64,000 nt of DNA from Flectobacillus sp. BAB-3569 (lineage in GTDB: Bacteria > Bacteroidota > Bacteroidia > Cytophagales > Spirosomataceae). Of the stretch, positions 19,230 through 28,722 are shown piece by piece. The stretch covers positions 433,501 to 497,500 of the forward strand of contig NZ_NJFZ01000005.1 of NCBI RefSeq assembly GCF_002270355.1, given 5' to 3'. The notes beneath the pieces were generated by a model that worked only from the letters and a program-made list of their open reading frames with translations, ran no database searches and was not told the DNA's origin. Both the position numbers and the translations under genes were made by a program. The number at the start of each line of letters is the position of its first letter. Position 1 is the stretch's first letter.

Positions 19230-20417
19230 ATGCCCTTAGAACAAACATTTCGTTGGTTTGGTCCAAAAGACCCTGTATCATTGGCGCATATTCGTCAGGC
19301 AGGAGCTACAGGTATCGTAACAGCACTTCACCATCTACCCAATGGCGTAGTATGGTCTTTAGAAGAAATTTTAACTCGTAAAGCCGAGATAGAAAAAGCA
19401 GGACTTAATTTTTCTGTAGTCGAAAGCGTGCCTGTACACGAAGACATTAAAAAGCGTTCTGGCAATTATTTGCAATACATCGAAAATTACAAACAAAGTT
19501 TGCTAAACCTTGGCAAAGCAGGTATTGATACTGTGTGTTACAATTTTATGCCTGTATTGGACTGGACTCGTACCGACTTGGATTATCCATTGGCTGATGG
19601 TTCGACCGCCCTACGCTTTGATGCTACCGAATTTGCAGCTTTTGAAGTATTTATCTTAAAAAGAAAAGGCGCAGAAGAAAGTTACACAGAAACTCAATTG
19701 CAAAAAGCTCACACTTGGTATAATCAAGCAAGTGAAGCAGCCAAAACCAAGCTTATTCGTAATATTATTGCAGGTTTGCCAGGAAGTGAAGAAAGCTTTA
19801 CCGTAGAGGAATTTGCTGCTGTATTAGGAACCTACAATGAAGTTGGAGATGCAGAGTTGCGTGCCAATCTTTATGAATTTATCAGAGCTATCACTCCAGC
19901 AGCAGAAGAGGCAGGCATCAATCTTGCCATTCACCCTGATGATCCTCCTTATCCTATTTTGGGCTTGCCAAGAGTGGTAAGTACCGAAAGCGATGCGCAA
20001 CAATTATTAGCCGCTTACGAAAGTACTAATAATGGTCTTTGTTTCTGTACAGGAAGTTATGGAGTTCGTGAAGATAATGACCTAGCGGGTATGGTCGAAC
20101 GCTTGGGAAGTCGTATCAACTTTATTCACTTACGTGCTACCAAACGTGATGCCGAAGGCAATTTCTATGAAGCAGATCACCTCGATGGCGATGTAGATAT
20201 GTATGGTGTCATGAAAGGTCTTGTTTTAGAACAACGCAAACGCATTTCAGAAGGTAGAATAGATTATCGTTTGCCTTTCCGTCCAGACCATGGACATCGT
20301 ATGTTAGATGACTTAAATCCTGAAAAACGTACCAACCCAGGTTATACTGCCATTGGTCGTTTGCGAGGATTAGCTGAGCTTCGAGGATTAGAATTAGGAA
20401 TCGCTAGAAGTGTATAA
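19230..20417 (+). CDS. uxuA: Mannonate dehydratase
   Basis: Metal-dependent D-mannonate dehydratase (395 aa, usual length), converting mannonate to 2-keto-3-deoxygluconate in glucuronate catabolism. It opens with [13 protein letters not shown] and [18 protein letters not shown], a UxuA signature. It continues with [40 protein letters not shown] and a C-terminal RPDHGHRML. His and Asp/Cys metal ligands are present (for example HPDD and CFCTGSYG). The product is the substrate of the KDG kinase encoded 2.3 kb upstream. A terminator follows within 10 bp. Confidence 0.95.
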   Translation: MPLEQTFRWFGPKDPVSLAHIRQAGATGIVTALHHLPNGVVWSLEEILTRKAEIEKAGLNFSVVESVPVHEDIKKRSGNYLQYIENYKQSLLNLGKAGIDTVCYNFMPVLDWTRTDLDYPLADGSTALRFDATEFAAFEVFILKRKGAEESYTETQLQKAHTWYNQASEAAKTKLIRNIIAGLPGSEESFTVEEFAAVLGTYNEVGDAELRANLYEFIRAITPAAEEAGINLAIHPDDPPYPILGLPRVVSTESDAQQLLAAYESTNNGLCFCTGSYGVREDNDLAGMVERLGSRINFIHLRATKRDAEGNFYEADHLDGDVDMYGVMKGLVLEQRKRISEGRIDYRLPFRPDHGHRMLDDLNPEKRTNPGYTAIGRLRGLAELRGLELGIARSV

Positions 20418-20423
20418 AATCTT

Positions 20424-20453
20424 AAGCCTATGCCCAAAGCATGGGCTTTTTTA
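20424..20453 (+). terminator. Rho-independent terminator after uxuA
   Basis: AAGCCTATGC (20424-20433) pairs with GCATGGGCTT (20439-20448, one G-U), followed by TTTT. Confidence 0.88.
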
Positions 20454-20535
20454 TTTTAAATTTAGGGAAAAACTCTAGTTGTATTACTCTAATAATATTG
20501 TATTGTTAAATCCTTGCAGATAGTCATAGAATATC

Positions 20536-20569
20536 CTCAATAGAAGTCTAATTTTGATAGACTATTGAG
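20536..20569. other. Imperfect hairpin upstream of the phosphatase gene
   Basis: CTCAATAG plus AGTCTA (20536-20550) pairs with TAGACTATTGAG (20558-20569) with a small bulge. It may be an operator or mRNA leader element, with no further support. Confidence 0.35.
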
Positions 20570-20682
20570 TACAATTTTAAGATTATCTGTGTACTATCGA
20601 CAATTGACAGTGAGAATGCTTGAATATTAGTGTTTTCTCAAGTAGATTGTCGAGGTACATAAACTTAATTTTCTAAAAAATT

Positions 20683-21624
20683 ATGAAAAAAGTATTTTAC
20701 CTGCTTGCCAGTATATGTTTGTTGGCTACCAATGCAGAAGCACAAGAAGTGCAGAAGATTGATGGCGCTTTGAAGTTTTTGGTGATGGGCGATTGGGGAC
20801 GTGTTGGTGAAGACCACCAAAAGCCTGTGGCTGATCAGATGGGAAAAGTTGCAAAACAAATCGGTAGTGAGTTTGTCATTTCTACGGGTGACAATTTTTA
20901 CCCAAGAGGTGTTCAAAGTGAGTTTGACCCATTATGGAAATATTCATTTGAGGATATCTACACAGCTTTCTCCTTGCAGTGGGATTGGTATCCTGTTTTG
21001 GGAAACCATGACTACGGTGGCAATCCAGATGCACAGGTTGCCTATTCAAAAATTAGTCGTCGTTGGCGAATGCCAGCCCGTTACTATACTAAAACCTTTC
21101 AGATAGATGGAGGCAACGAAGTATTAGTAGCATTTATCGACACGAACCCATTGATTCCAGATTTTTATAAAAATAAAGATTATGGTCCCAATGTAATCAG
21201 CCAAGATAGTACAGCTCAGAAAAAATGGTTGGATAAGGTATTGTCAACAAATTCTCCAAAAGTAAAATGGAAATTGGTAGTAGGGCATCATCCTTTGTTC
21301 ACGGCTACTGAAAAACGAAGAGAAAGTTATGATACCAAGGCCGTAAGAGCATCTTTGAAAAGTGTTTTGGATAAGCATCAAGTAGATGCCTATATATGCG
21401 GACATGATCATGACTTACAACATTTATTACCACCACCCAATAAAACACACTATTTTGTATCAGGGTCGGCTTCTGAAAGTACCGCTATTGGGACATTACC
21501 TATTAGTAAGTTAGCTAGCAATGAATATGGCTTTATGGTGTTTTCGGTGACCAGTAATAAACTCAACGTTCAAGTAGTAAATCAAGACGGGAAAGTCATT
21601 TACACAACAGAACTTACCAAATAA
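20683..21624 (+). CDS. Secreted purple acid phosphatase-like metallophosphoesterase
   Basis: A 313-aa exported phosphoesterase resembling tartrate-resistant (type 5) acid phosphatase. A signal peptide ends near AEA-Q at residues 18-21. The metallophosphoesterase ligands appear in order: GDWG (about residue 38), GDNFYPRG, GNHDYGG, VVGHHPLF and GHDHDLQHL. The Tyr in GDNFY matches the tyrosinate ligand of the Fe(III) site of purple acid phosphatases. It is expected to act in the periplasm or outside the cell to release phosphate from organic esters. It stands alone with its own terminator. A phosphate-regulated site was not identified. Confidence 0.88.
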   Translation: MKKVFYLLASICLLATNAEAQEVQKIDGALKFLVMGDWGRVGEDHQKPVADQMGKVAKQIGSEFVISTGDNFYPRGVQSEFDPLWKYSFEDIYTAFSLQWDWYPVLGNHDYGGNPDAQVAYSKISRRWRMPARYYTKTFQIDGGNEVLVAFIDTNPLIPDFYKNKDYGPNVISQDSTAQKKWLDKVLSTNSPKVKWKLVVGHHPLFTATEKRRESYDTKAVRASLKSVLDKHQVDAYICGHDHDLQHLLPPPNKTHYFVSGSASESTAIGTLPISKLASNEYGFMVFSVTSNKLNVQVVNQDGKVIYTTELTK

Positions 21625-21642
21625 GCTTCAAAAGATTAAATC

Positions 21643-21694
21643 AAAAGCAAGGGGATTTTGTGCTACAATTGTCACAAGATCCCCTTGCTTTTTT
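21643..21694 (+). terminator. Rho-independent terminator
   Basis: A 14-bp perfect stem (21643-21656 with 21679-21692) runs into a T-tract. It closes the phosphatase gene. Confidence 0.9.
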
Positions 21695-21777
21695 ATGACG
21701 AAAATGTGCTAATTGTTACAAAGCCCTAATTCTGAGATAATTATTAAACGTATTGAGAAAATAATTGTATCAAACCT

Positions 21778-21807
21778 TTTGTTTATCAGAGACTTTACGT
21801 AATTTTG
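21778..21807 (+). promoter_or_regulatory. Predicted rpsL promoter (Bacteroidota type)
   Basis: TTTG at 21778-21781, 18 bp, then TAATTTTG at 21800-21807, about 100 bp before rpsL. Confidence 0.75.
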
Positions 21808-21906
21808 CACCCCTGATTTGAGCGACTATCAAATGAATTTCTTAGAAAAGTGCAGTTGAAATCATTCAAATTAGGAAAGTGTATCTCTCAATAACAACAA
21901 GACAAA

Positions 21907-22329
21907 ATGCCAACTATACAACAGTTAGTACGTAAAGGTAGAGAGCAAATGACTTGGAAGTCAAAATCTCCAGCCTTAGATTCTTGTCCACAACGTCGTG
22001 GCGTTTGTACAAGGGTATATACTACAACGCCAAAGAAACCAAACTCTGCGATGCGTAAAGTAGCCCGTGTACGTTTGACAAATGGTAAAGAAGTAAACGC
22101 ATACATTCCAGGTGAAGGTCACAACTTGCAAGAGCACTCAATCGTATTGATTCGTGGTGGTCGTGTGAAAGACTTACCAGGGGTTCGTTACCACATTATC
22201 CGTGGTGCATTGGATACTGCAGGTGTTAACGGTCGTCGTCAGCGTCGTTCTAAATACGGTGCTAAACGTCCTAAGCCAGGTCAGGTTCAAGCTCCAGTAA
22301 AAGGCGGAAAAGGCGGTAAGAAAAAGTAA
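21907..22329 (+). CDS. rpsL: 30S ribosomal protein S12
   Basis: Ribosomal protein S12 (140 aa) of the decoding centre. The [12 protein letters not shown] start, [20 protein letters not shown] and [13 protein letters not shown] are all canonical. The two lysines whose changes give streptomycin resistance (E. coli K43 in PKKPNS and K88 in RVKDLP) are unchanged. A short basic Gly/Lys tail ends the protein. It is the first gene of the str unit, preceded by a good promoter. Confidence 0.98.
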   Translation: MPTIQQLVRKGREQMTWKSKSPALDSCPQRRGVCTRVYTTTPKKPNSAMRKVARVRLTNGKEVNAYIPGEGHNLQEHSIVLIRGGRVKDLPGVRYHIIRGALDTAGVNGRRQRRSKYGAKRPKPGQVQAPVKGGKGGKKK

Positions 22330-22365
22330 TTTGAAAATTTGAAAATTCGTCAATTTGAGAATGTA
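22328..22365. repeat. AT-rich intergenic repeat between rpsL and rpsG
   Basis: The 18-mer at 22328-22345 is the reverse complement of 468-485 in the rplK-rplA gap. TTTGAGAATGTA (22354-22365) recurs at 36036-36047. The spacer looks like a mosaic of short dispersed repeats. Confidence 0.45.
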
Positions 22366-22479
22366 AAAAATTCGTTTTCAAATTTTTCTGATTATCATAT
22401 TTCCAAATTCAACAACCAGTCCAGTATGCTAAGTTAAGAGCAGAAGCTTGGGCTATCATTAAAAAACTTAACAAATCCA

Positions 22480-22947
22480 ATGAGAAAGGCAAAACCAAAG
22501 AAAAGATACGTGTTACCTGATCCTAAATTTAGAGATGTAATGGTAACTAAGTTTGTTAACAACTTGATGTACGATGGTAAAAAATCAACGGCATTCAACA
22601 TTTTTTACGGTGCATTAGACAAAGTTGAAGATAGAACAAAAGAAAACGGTTTGGAAACGTTCAAAAAAGCTTTGAACAACGTAATGCCAGCTGTAGAAGT
22701 AAAAAGCCGTCGTGTAGGTGGTGCTACATTCCAAGTACCAACAGAAGTACGTGCAGATCGTAAATTGTCAGTAGGTATGAAGTGGTTGATTCTTTATGCT
22801 CGTAAGCGTGGAGAAAAAACAATGGTAGATCGTTTAGCTGGTGAAATCATCGCTGCTGCTAAAGGTGAAGGTGCTGCTGTTAAGAAAAAAGACGATACAC
22901 ACCGCATGGCGGAAGCGAACAAAGCGTTCTCACACTTCCGTTTCTAA
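22480..22947 (+). CDS. rpsG: 30S ribosomal protein S7
   Basis: Ribosomal protein S7 (155 aa), which nucleates assembly of the 30S head. [50 protein letters not shown] and the C-terminal [11 protein letters not shown] are all typical. It follows rpsL by 150 bp. In most Bacteroidota fusA and the S10 operon follow; here a terminator and a tRNA gene follow instead. Confidence 0.98.
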   Translation: MRKAKPKKRYVLPDPKFRDVMVTKFVNNLMYDGKKSTAFNIFYGALDKVEDRTKENGLETFKKALNNVMPAVEVKSRRVGGATFQVPTEVRADRKLSVGMKWLILYARKRGEKTMVDRLAGEIIAAAKGEGAAVKKKDDTHRMAEANKAFSHFRF

Positions 22948-22984
22948 TTCTAATCAAGTTAACAACACTCAGAGATACACACAC

Positions 22985-23020
22985 GAAGGCAAACTCAGCA
23001 ATGGGTTTGCCTTTGCTTTT
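22985..23020 (+). terminator. Rho-independent terminator after rpsG
   Basis: AAGGCAAAC (22986-22994) pairs with GTTTGCCTT (23005-23013), followed by TGCTTTTG. Confidence 0.85.
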
Positions 23021-23120
23021 GTTATAAAGCTAAATTTTTAAAACCTAGTATCGTATTACATGTAATTACTGTTTGAAAATCAGTGTTTTATAAAGTATTT
23101 ACGATTTTTTGCTTCAAAAG

Positions 23121-23152
23121 TTTGGTAAATGCCTTGTGAATACCTAATTTTG
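23121..23152 (+). promoter_or_regulatory. Predicted tRNA-Cys promoter
   Basis: TTTG at 23121-23124, 20 bp, then TAATTTTG at 23145-23152, 15 bp before the tRNA. Confidence 0.75.
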
Positions 23153-23167
23153 CATTCCAAACAAAAG

Positions 23168-23241
23168 GGTCTTGTGGCCGAGTGGCTAGGCAGAGCTCTG
23201 CAAAAGCTTGTACAGCGGTTCGAATCCGCTCGAGACCTCCA
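23168..23241 (+). tRNA. tRNA-Cys (GCA)
   Basis: The acceptor GGTCTTG (23168-23174) pairs with CGAGACC (23231-23237). The anticodon stem GAGCT/AGCTT encloses loop CTGCAAA with anticodon GCA. The T-arm is GCGG-TTCGAAT-CCGC. Discriminator U is followed by an encoded CCA (23239-23241). A short terminator comes immediately after. Confidence 0.95.
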
Positions 23242-23242
23242 A

Positions 23243-23276
23243 AAGCGTAACTAGTAACTCTAGTTGCGCTTTTTTG
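23243..23276 (+). terminator. Terminator after tRNA-Cys
   Basis: AAGCGTAACT (23243-23252) pairs with AGTTGCGCTT (23262-23271, one G-U), followed by TTTTT. Confidence 0.9.
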
Positions 23277-23605
23277 TTCTACGTTTTCTAAAGTAGAAAA
23301 TAGATAAGTCAAATTGTAGATTGGAAAAACAATTTAATACTTAAGTTAGTGGGCAAAATAGAATTTAATTTTTGTGCCTACGGCATTCAGGTATCAGCTT
23401 TCGGCGGTGGGCTTTGGAAAAAAGCATAGCTGTGGTTAATAAAAACATTTTAACACTCTGTGCCTTGTGCCTTGTCCCTAAACACATAACTTAAATATTA
23501 TTCTGCTCGATTACTTAATCATCTTTCTTTCTAAGCACTTCCTCTCATTAGCCTTTTCTTCAAATGGTTAGCTAACATCGACGAATTTAGCTAGAAGCTT
23601 AGCTT

Positions 23606-23716
23606 TTTAACGCTTGCATGAAATTCTCCCAATTTAGAGCGAGCGTGTACAAAGAGTAAAAAAAGGCTTAATTTTATCTTTCCTCATTGGCATTATTTTT
23701 CATAACAAGCGTTAAA
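23606..23716. repeat. Long inverted repeat in gene-free region
   Basis: TTTAACGCTTG (23606-23616) is the exact reverse complement of 23706-23716. Allowing one extra base, the pairing continues inward with ATGAAA (left) and TTTCAT (right), for about 17 paired positions. The 75-nt interior has no obvious gene. Confidence 0.5.
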
Positions 23717-23919
23717 TTATTCTCTGTCAATTAGTAAGTAGTTTTAGTATTTTTCCAAGAATTGGTATTTCATAAAGATTATCAAATCTATCATATTACT
23801 ATGCTATTTCATTTGAATAAAATTCGAGAAAAAAAATGATAAAAATCATGCTGAAGTACACAAATTGAACAGTGACAAGGATGGTGAATTCAAAAAAATG
23901 AGCTAAATTCGAAGGTTTA

Positions 23920-23946
23920 ATTTATAAGATAAATGGTCTTATAAAT
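23920..23946. repeat. Perfect 10-bp hairpin
   Basis: The 10-mer at 23920-23929 (ATTTATAAGA) pairs exactly with 23937-23946 around the 7-nt loop TAAATGG. Confidence 0.5.
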
Positions 23947-24109
23947 GCCGAATAAGTAAGGCTGAATGAATTAAAATGAACTAGCTGATTTTGTGGAAAT
24001 TATGTAGGATATTTTGAAGCCGTATATTCAACAAAATTGTAAATAACTTAGAATTATTCTAAATAGTTCATAACTATACTAATTTTGCTGAAAATCAATA
24101 ATAAATAAA

Positions 24110-24141
24110 TTGGTTCGTAATTATTCCGATTGTACTTTTGT
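24110..24141 (+). promoter_or_regulatory. Predicted promoter of the act/cox respiratory operon
   Basis: TTG at 24110-24112, 21 bp, then TACTTTTG at 24134-24141, about 140 nt before actA. A second -7-like box TAATTTTG at 24080-24087 lacks a good upstream partner. Confidence 0.6.
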
Positions 24142-24279
24142 GACCCGAAATAGTGTGTTTCTTCTAGTTTTTTGCCTTAGTTTTTAGATTGAAAAGTTTA
24201 AAAATAAGTGGAAGTCTCAGATTATTAGGTAAATAGTTTGGCGTAGTACTTAATTATTAAAATTAGTTTATAGATTCTT

Positions 24280-25491
24280 ATGATAACCATGAAACGCTTG
24301 AAAATTGTTGCTTTGACAATGCTACTGGGAATGTTTGCCTCGGTTGTAAGAGTAAATGCTCAGGATGTAGCAGAAGGAGAGCAAATTTTCAAAAACAACT
24401 GTGCGGCTTGTCACAATACAAGTGCAGAACCTTTAGTGGGGCCAGGCCTTCAAGGTGTAGGTCAGAGAAGACCGTTGGATTGGATTGTAAAGTGGGTTCA
24501 CAACCCTCAGGCAGTTATCGCCAGTGGTGATAAATATGCCAACGATCTTTACAACAAATTTGGTAAGGCTCAGATGACAGCATATCCGAACTATTCGGAA
24601 GCTCAAATTAAGAGTATACTTGCTTATATTGATGCACAAAACGCAGCTCCAGCGGCTCCAGCAGCAGGTGTAGCTCCAGCGGCAGGTGCAGCGGCTCCAG
24701 CGGCTGAATCTAACGGCGGAATGTTACAGTATATCCTAATCGCACTTCTTGGCGTGATGGTGTTGGTATTGGTTGCTTTGTTGTCAATTGTTACTACGCT
24801 TTCTAAATTGGCATCAGTGTCGGCTGAGGAAGCTGAAAGTATTCCATTGTTACAAAGAATTGCTGAAAATGGTAAAAAATTAGCGGCAAATAATGCTTTC
24901 AAGACAGGTGCAGCGCTTTTGATTACCTTATTGATAGGTAAAGCTACAATTGATGCAGCTTATGGTGTAGGTATTCACCAAGGCTATGCTCCTGAACAAC
25001 CGATCCATTTCTCTCACAAACTTCATGCTGGTGATTACCAAATCAATTGTGGATACTGCCACACAGGTGTTTACAAAGGTAAAGGTGCTAACGTTCCTTC
25101 TCCAAACATCTGTATGAACTGTCACAACACAATTAAGCGTGAGTCTCCAGAAATTCAAAAAATCTACCGTGCTATCGAGAAAGATGAGCCAATCCAATGG
25201 ATTCGTGTTCACAACTTGCCTGATTTGGCATACTTCAACCACGCACAGCATACAAACGTAGCTGGTTTGGAATGTCAAAACTGTCACGGTGAAATTCAGA
25301 AAATGGAAGTAGTTGAACAACGCTCAACATTGACTATGGGTTGGTGTATTGACTGTCACAGAAAAACTGACGTAAATACAAAAGGCAACGCATACTATGA
25401 TAAGCTTGTTGAAATTCACAATAAAGAAAACAAAGAGCCTTTGAAAGTTGCTAATATCGGAGGTTTGGAGTGTTCAAAATGTCACTACTAA
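24280..25491 (+). CDS. actA: Alternative complex III subunit A, multiheme cytochrome c
   Basis: Membrane-anchored c-type cytochrome (403 aa) of alternative complex III, which oxidises menaquinol and passes electrons to cytochrome c or directly to oxidase. It has a signal peptide (residues 1-28) and an N-terminal monoheme domain with CAACH at about residue 41. An Ala/Pro-rich linker (about 124-147) and a membrane segment (about 149-170) come next. A second hydrophobic segment precedes the pentaheme part, with CGYCH, CMNCH, CQNCH, CIDCH and CSKCH between about residues 257 and 402. That makes six heme sites. The fused N-terminal monoheme domain is seen in Bacteroidota versions. ATG 24289 is an alternative start. 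First gene of the operon. Confidence 0.93.
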   Translation: MITMKRLKIVALTMLLGMFASVVRVNAQDVAEGEQIFKNNCAACHNTSAEPLVGPGLQGVGQRRPLDWIVKWVHNPQAVIASGDKYANDLYNKFGKAQMTAYPNYSEAQIKSILAYIDAQNAAPAAPAAGVAPAAGAAAPAAESNGGMLQYILIALLGVMVLVLVALLSIVTTLSKLASVSAEEAESIPLLQRIAENGKKLAANNAFKTGAALLITLLIGKATIDAAYGVGIHQGYAPEQPIHFSHKLHAGDYQINCGYCHTGVYKGKGANVPSPNICMNCHNTIKRESPEIQKIYRAIEKDEPIQWIRVHNLPDLAYFNHAQHTNVAGLECQNCHGEIQKMEVVEQRSTLTMGWCIDCHRKTDVNTKGNAYYDKLVEIHNKENKEPLKVANIGGLECSKCHY

Positions 25492-25501
25492 GAAGTCAAA
25501 T

Positions 25502-25541
25502 GTCAGAAGCAAAAAACAAAAACGTTTTTCTTGCTTCTGAC
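25502..25541 (+). other. Strong intercistronic hairpin between actA and actB
   Basis: GTCAGAAGCAA (25502-25512) pairs perfectly with TTGCTTCTGAC (25531-25541), and AAAAAC/GTTTTT continues inside. No T-run follows, so this is probably a processing or stability element rather than a full terminator. Confidence 0.65.
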
Positions 25542-25594
25542 TTGTTACTTCATTTTAATATTCAATAGTTTCTGTTTATACTATTATAATATAT

Positions 25595-28500
25595 ATGGAA
25601 AATACTACAAAAAGGTATTGGAGAGGAATTGAGGAGTTAACTAACGATGCTGAGTTCGTTAAATATGCAGACCGTGAGTTCGGTGATGCCCCGTCAGCAG
25701 ACGAAAAAGAAGGTGCTATCTTTGATGGTACAGGATCTCATCGTCGTGATTTCTTAAAAGTGTTAGGTTTCGGTATGTCAGCGGTAGCGTTGGCAGCTTG
25801 CGAAGCTCCAGTTAAGAATACGATTCCGTACTTAAATAAGCCAGAAGATGTTGAGCCTACTATCGCTAACTGGTATGCTTCAACTTTTGTTGATGGCGGA
25901 GAATACGCTTCTATTTTGGTAAAGACTCGTGAAGGTCGTCCTATCAAAATTGAAGGTAACAAAGCTTCTTCTGTATCAAAAGGTGCTCTTTCGGCACGTG
26001 CTCAAGCATCAGTATTGAGTCTTTATGATAACGAAAAATTAAAAGGACCTCAAATTGCAGGTAAAGCTGCTGATTGGGCTTCTATAGATAAAGAAATCAT
26101 CTCTGGATTAGCTAAAGGTGGACAAATCAGAATTGTAACAAACTCTATTTTGTCTCCTACTACAAAGAAAGTTATTGGTGATTTTATCGCTAAATACCCA
26201 ACAACTAAGGTTGTTACTTACGATGCAAACTCATTGTCAGGTTTAGTAGCAGCTAACGGGGTATTGCCAAGTTTTGATTTCAGTAAAGCAAAGACAATCG
26301 TTTCTTTGGGTGCTGACTTCTTAGGAACTTGGATTTCTCCATCTGAATTTGCTGCACAATGGGCTAAAACTCGTCGTGTATCTTCGGCAAAAGATGGTAA
26401 CAAAGAAATGTCTCGTCACTATCAGTTTGAGACAATTATGTCTAACACTGGTGCTAACGCTGATTACCGTGCAACATACAAGCCATCTCAAGAAGGTTTA
26501 GTTGCAACAGCTCTTTACAATGCAGTTGCTGCGAAAGTAGGTGCTCCTACTTTGTCAACTTCAGCTGTAAAAGTTGAATATTTGGAGAAAGCTGCTGCTG
26601 ATTTAGTTGCATCAAAAGGTGCTTCAATCGTAGTATCTGGTTCAAATGACGCCTCAGTTCAAGCTGTGGTAGCTGCAATCAATGGATTGGTTGGTGCTTA
26701 TGGTACAACAATTGATTTAGGAACTCCAGCAAACTACCGTCAAGGTTCTGATGCTGAAATGAATCAGTTCATCAACGAAGCTAAGTCTGGTGCAATCGCT
26801 GCGGTTATTTTCTACAACGCAAACCCAGTTTATAACCACCCTCGTGGTGCTGAATTGGCTGAAGCACTTCCTAAGATTGCTTTAACAATTGCAACAAACG
26901 ATAGAGCTGACGAAACAGCTTCATTAGTAAAATATAACACTCCTGACTCTCACTTCTTGGAGTCTTGGAATGATGCTGAGCCTAAAAAAGGTTTCTTCTC
27001 ATTGACTCAGCCTACAATTTCAACGATTTTCAAAACTCGTCAAATTCAATCTAGCTTATTAACATGGGCTGGTTTGAATGCTGATTATGCTGCTTACTTG
27101 GAATCTAACTGGACTAGCAATATCTTAAAAGCTGGTAAAGTACAATGGTCACAAGTATTGCATGATGGCGTTTATGAGTTTGGTTCAACAGCTAGTGCTG
27201 CTGCTCCTGCTGTAAACTTGGCTGATGCTACCGCTGCTATCTCTAAGAACTACAAAGCTGCTTCTGATAAATTAGAATTAGCAGTGTATGAGAAAGTAAG
27301 TATGGGTACAGGTTCTCAAGCAAATAACCCTTGGTTGCAAGAATTGCCTGAGCCAGTTTCTAAAGCTTGTTGGACAAACTATTTGGCAGTTTCTCAAAAA
27401 ACAGCTGCTGAATTGAAATTAGAGCAAGACAAAGAAGCTGAATTGACTATTGGTGGTAAGTCTATCAAATTGCCAGTATTGGTTCAACCAGGTCAGGCAA
27501 ATGGTACTATCGCTGTAGCTATCGGTTACGGTCGTACAAAGGCTGGTAAATCAGCTGATGGAGTAGGTGCTAATGCTTATCCTTTCATCTCTACTGTAAA
27601 TGGTACGTTGGCATTCTTCAACACTGGAGATGTGGCTATCAAAGCAACAGGTGAAGAGGTTAAAATTGCTCAAACACAAACACACAATACTGTAATGGCT
27701 CGTGAGGCTGTTGTGCAAGAAACAGTATTGTCTGAATACAAAAAGAATGTAGAAGCAGGACGTTTCAAGCCAGAAATCTTAACAGCTGAAGGTAAGAAAA
27801 CTGCAACTGATATTTCATTGTGGAATGGTCACAAATACAACAACCACGCTTGGGGTATGGTGATTGACCTTAACACTTGTACTGGATGTAGTGCATGTGT
27901 GGTGTCTTGTTCTGCTGAAAACAACGTTCCAGTTGTAGGTCGTCAAGAAGTTATTAACCGTCGTGAAATGCACTGGATGCGTATCGACCGTTATTATTCC
28001 TCTGATGCAGATGTTGAAGACTTAAAAGGATTGGAAGTAGCTTCTGAAAACCCAGAAGTTGTATTCCAACCAATGTTGTGTCAACACTGTAACAATGCTC
28101 CTTGTGAAACTGTATGTCCAGTATTGGCTACTACACACTCTACAGAGGGCTTGAACCAAATGACTTACAACCGTTGTATCGGTACACGTTATTGTGCAAA
28201 CAACTGTCCATATAAAGTACGTCGTTTTAACTGGTTCCGTTATTTCCAAACTGACGATTTCGATTTCCATTTGAACAATGACTTAGGTCGTATGGTGTTG
28301 AACCCGGACGTAACAGTTCGTTCACGTGGTGTAATGGAAAAATGTTCAATGTGTGTTCAGCGTATTCAAGCTGGTAAATTGGAAGCTAAGAAAGAGAAGA
28401 GAAGACCAAAAGATGGAGAAATCCAAGTGGCTTGTGCTCAATCTTGTCCAACAAACGCTATTACGTTCGGTGACATGAATGATCCAGAATCAGAAATCTC

Positions 28501-28648
28501 ACAAGTACTTGCTGCTGAGAAAACTGGTCGTTCGTTCGGTGTGATTGAAGAAATTAACGTTAAGCCAAATATCTCTTACTTAGTAAAAGTACGTAACAAA
28601 GAAAGAGAAGGAAAAAAAGCTGAGGGCGAAGCGAAAGAACACGCATAA
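25595..28648 (+). CDS. actB: Alternative complex III subunit B, molybdopterin-like plus iron-sulfur protein
   Basis: A 1017-aa fusion of a molybdopterin-oxidoreductase-like domain (about residues 45-740) and a ferredoxin-type domain (about 755-960). The Tat motif RRDFLKVLGFG (about 50-60), followed by LAAC, suggests Tat export and possibly lipidation. Iron-sulfur clusters are carried by CTGCSACVVSC (about 762), CQHCNNAPCETVC (about 828), CIGTRYCANNC (about 860) and CSMCVQRI with CAQSC (about 916 and 947). In alternative complex III this subunit lacks a molybdenum cofactor and acts as an electron wire. It lies on the periplasmic side with ActA and ActE. Confidence 0.93.
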   Translation: MENTTKRYWRGIEELTNDAEFVKYADREFGDAPSADEKEGAIFDGTGSHRRDFLKVLGFGMSAVALAACEAPVKNTIPYLNKPEDVEPTIANWYASTFVDGGEYASILVKTREGRPIKIEGNKASSVSKGALSARAQASVLSLYDNEKLKGPQIAGKAADWASIDKEIISGLAKGGQIRIVTNSILSPTTKKVIGDFIAKYPTTKVVTYDANSLSGLVAANGVLPSFDFSKAKTIVSLGADFLGTWISPSEFAAQWAKTRRVSSAKDGNKEMSRHYQFETIMSNTGANADYRATYKPSQEGLVATALYNAVAAKVGAPTLSTSAVKVEYLEKAAADLVASKGASIVVSGSNDASVQAVVAAINGLVGAYGTTIDLGTPANYRQGSDAEMNQFINEAKSGAIAAVIFYNANPVYNHPRGAELAEALPKIALTIATNDRADETASLVKYNTPDSHFLESWNDAEPKKGFFSLTQPTISTIFKTRQIQSSLLTWAGLNADYAAYLESNWTSNILKAGKVQWSQVLHDGVYEFGSTASAAAPAVNLADATAAISKNYKAASDKLELAVYEKVSMGTGSQANNPWLQELPEPVSKACWTNYLAVSQKTAAELKLEQDKEAELTIGGKSIKLPVLVQPGQANGTIAVAIGYGRTKAGKSADGVGANAYPFISTVNGTLAFFNTGDVAIKATGEEVKIAQTQTHNTVMAREAVVQETVLSEYKKNVEAGRFKPEILTAEGKKTATDISLWNGHKYNNHAWGMVIDLNTCTGCSACVVSCSAENNVPVVGRQEVINRREMHWMRIDRYYSSDADVEDLKGLEVASENPEVVFQPMLCQHCNNAPCETVCPVLATTHSTEGLNQMTYNRCIGTRYCANNCPYKVRRFNWFRYFQTDDFDFHLNNDLGRMVLNPDVTVRSRGVMEKCSMCVQRIQAGKLEAKKEKRRPKDGEIQVACAQSCPTNAITFGDMNDPESEISQVLAAEKTGRSFGVIEEINVKPNISYLVKVRNKEREGKKAEGEAKEHA

Positions 28649-28660
28649 GTAAGAAATTTA

Positions 28661-28680
28661 GAGAGGGTGAAAGCCCTCTC
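28661..28680 (+). other. Intercistronic hairpin between actB and actC
   Basis: GAGAGGG (28661-28667) pairs with CCCTCTC (28674-28680). No T-run follows. Confidence 0.6.
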
Positions 28681-28722
28681 CTATTAGAAAATAACGAATT
28701 TAAAACTATTAAATCTTAAAAT

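Larger units (their letters stand above)
23277..24109. other. Long gene-free AT-rich region
   Basis: Roughly 830 bp without any credible open frame on either strand, unusually long for this compact window. It contains a small perfect hairpin TTTTCTA/TAGAAAA (23284-23300), a short tandem TGTGCCT repeat near 23461, a long inverted repeat (23606-23716) and another perfect hairpin (23920-23946). It may hold a small RNA or be the remains of a lost gene. Nothing more can be assigned. Confidence 0.5.

Noticed and set aside
24650..24720. GC-rich Ala/Pro repeat in actA as a possible tandem-repeat insertion
   Set aside because: It is an in-frame flexible linker between heme domains, common in this family.
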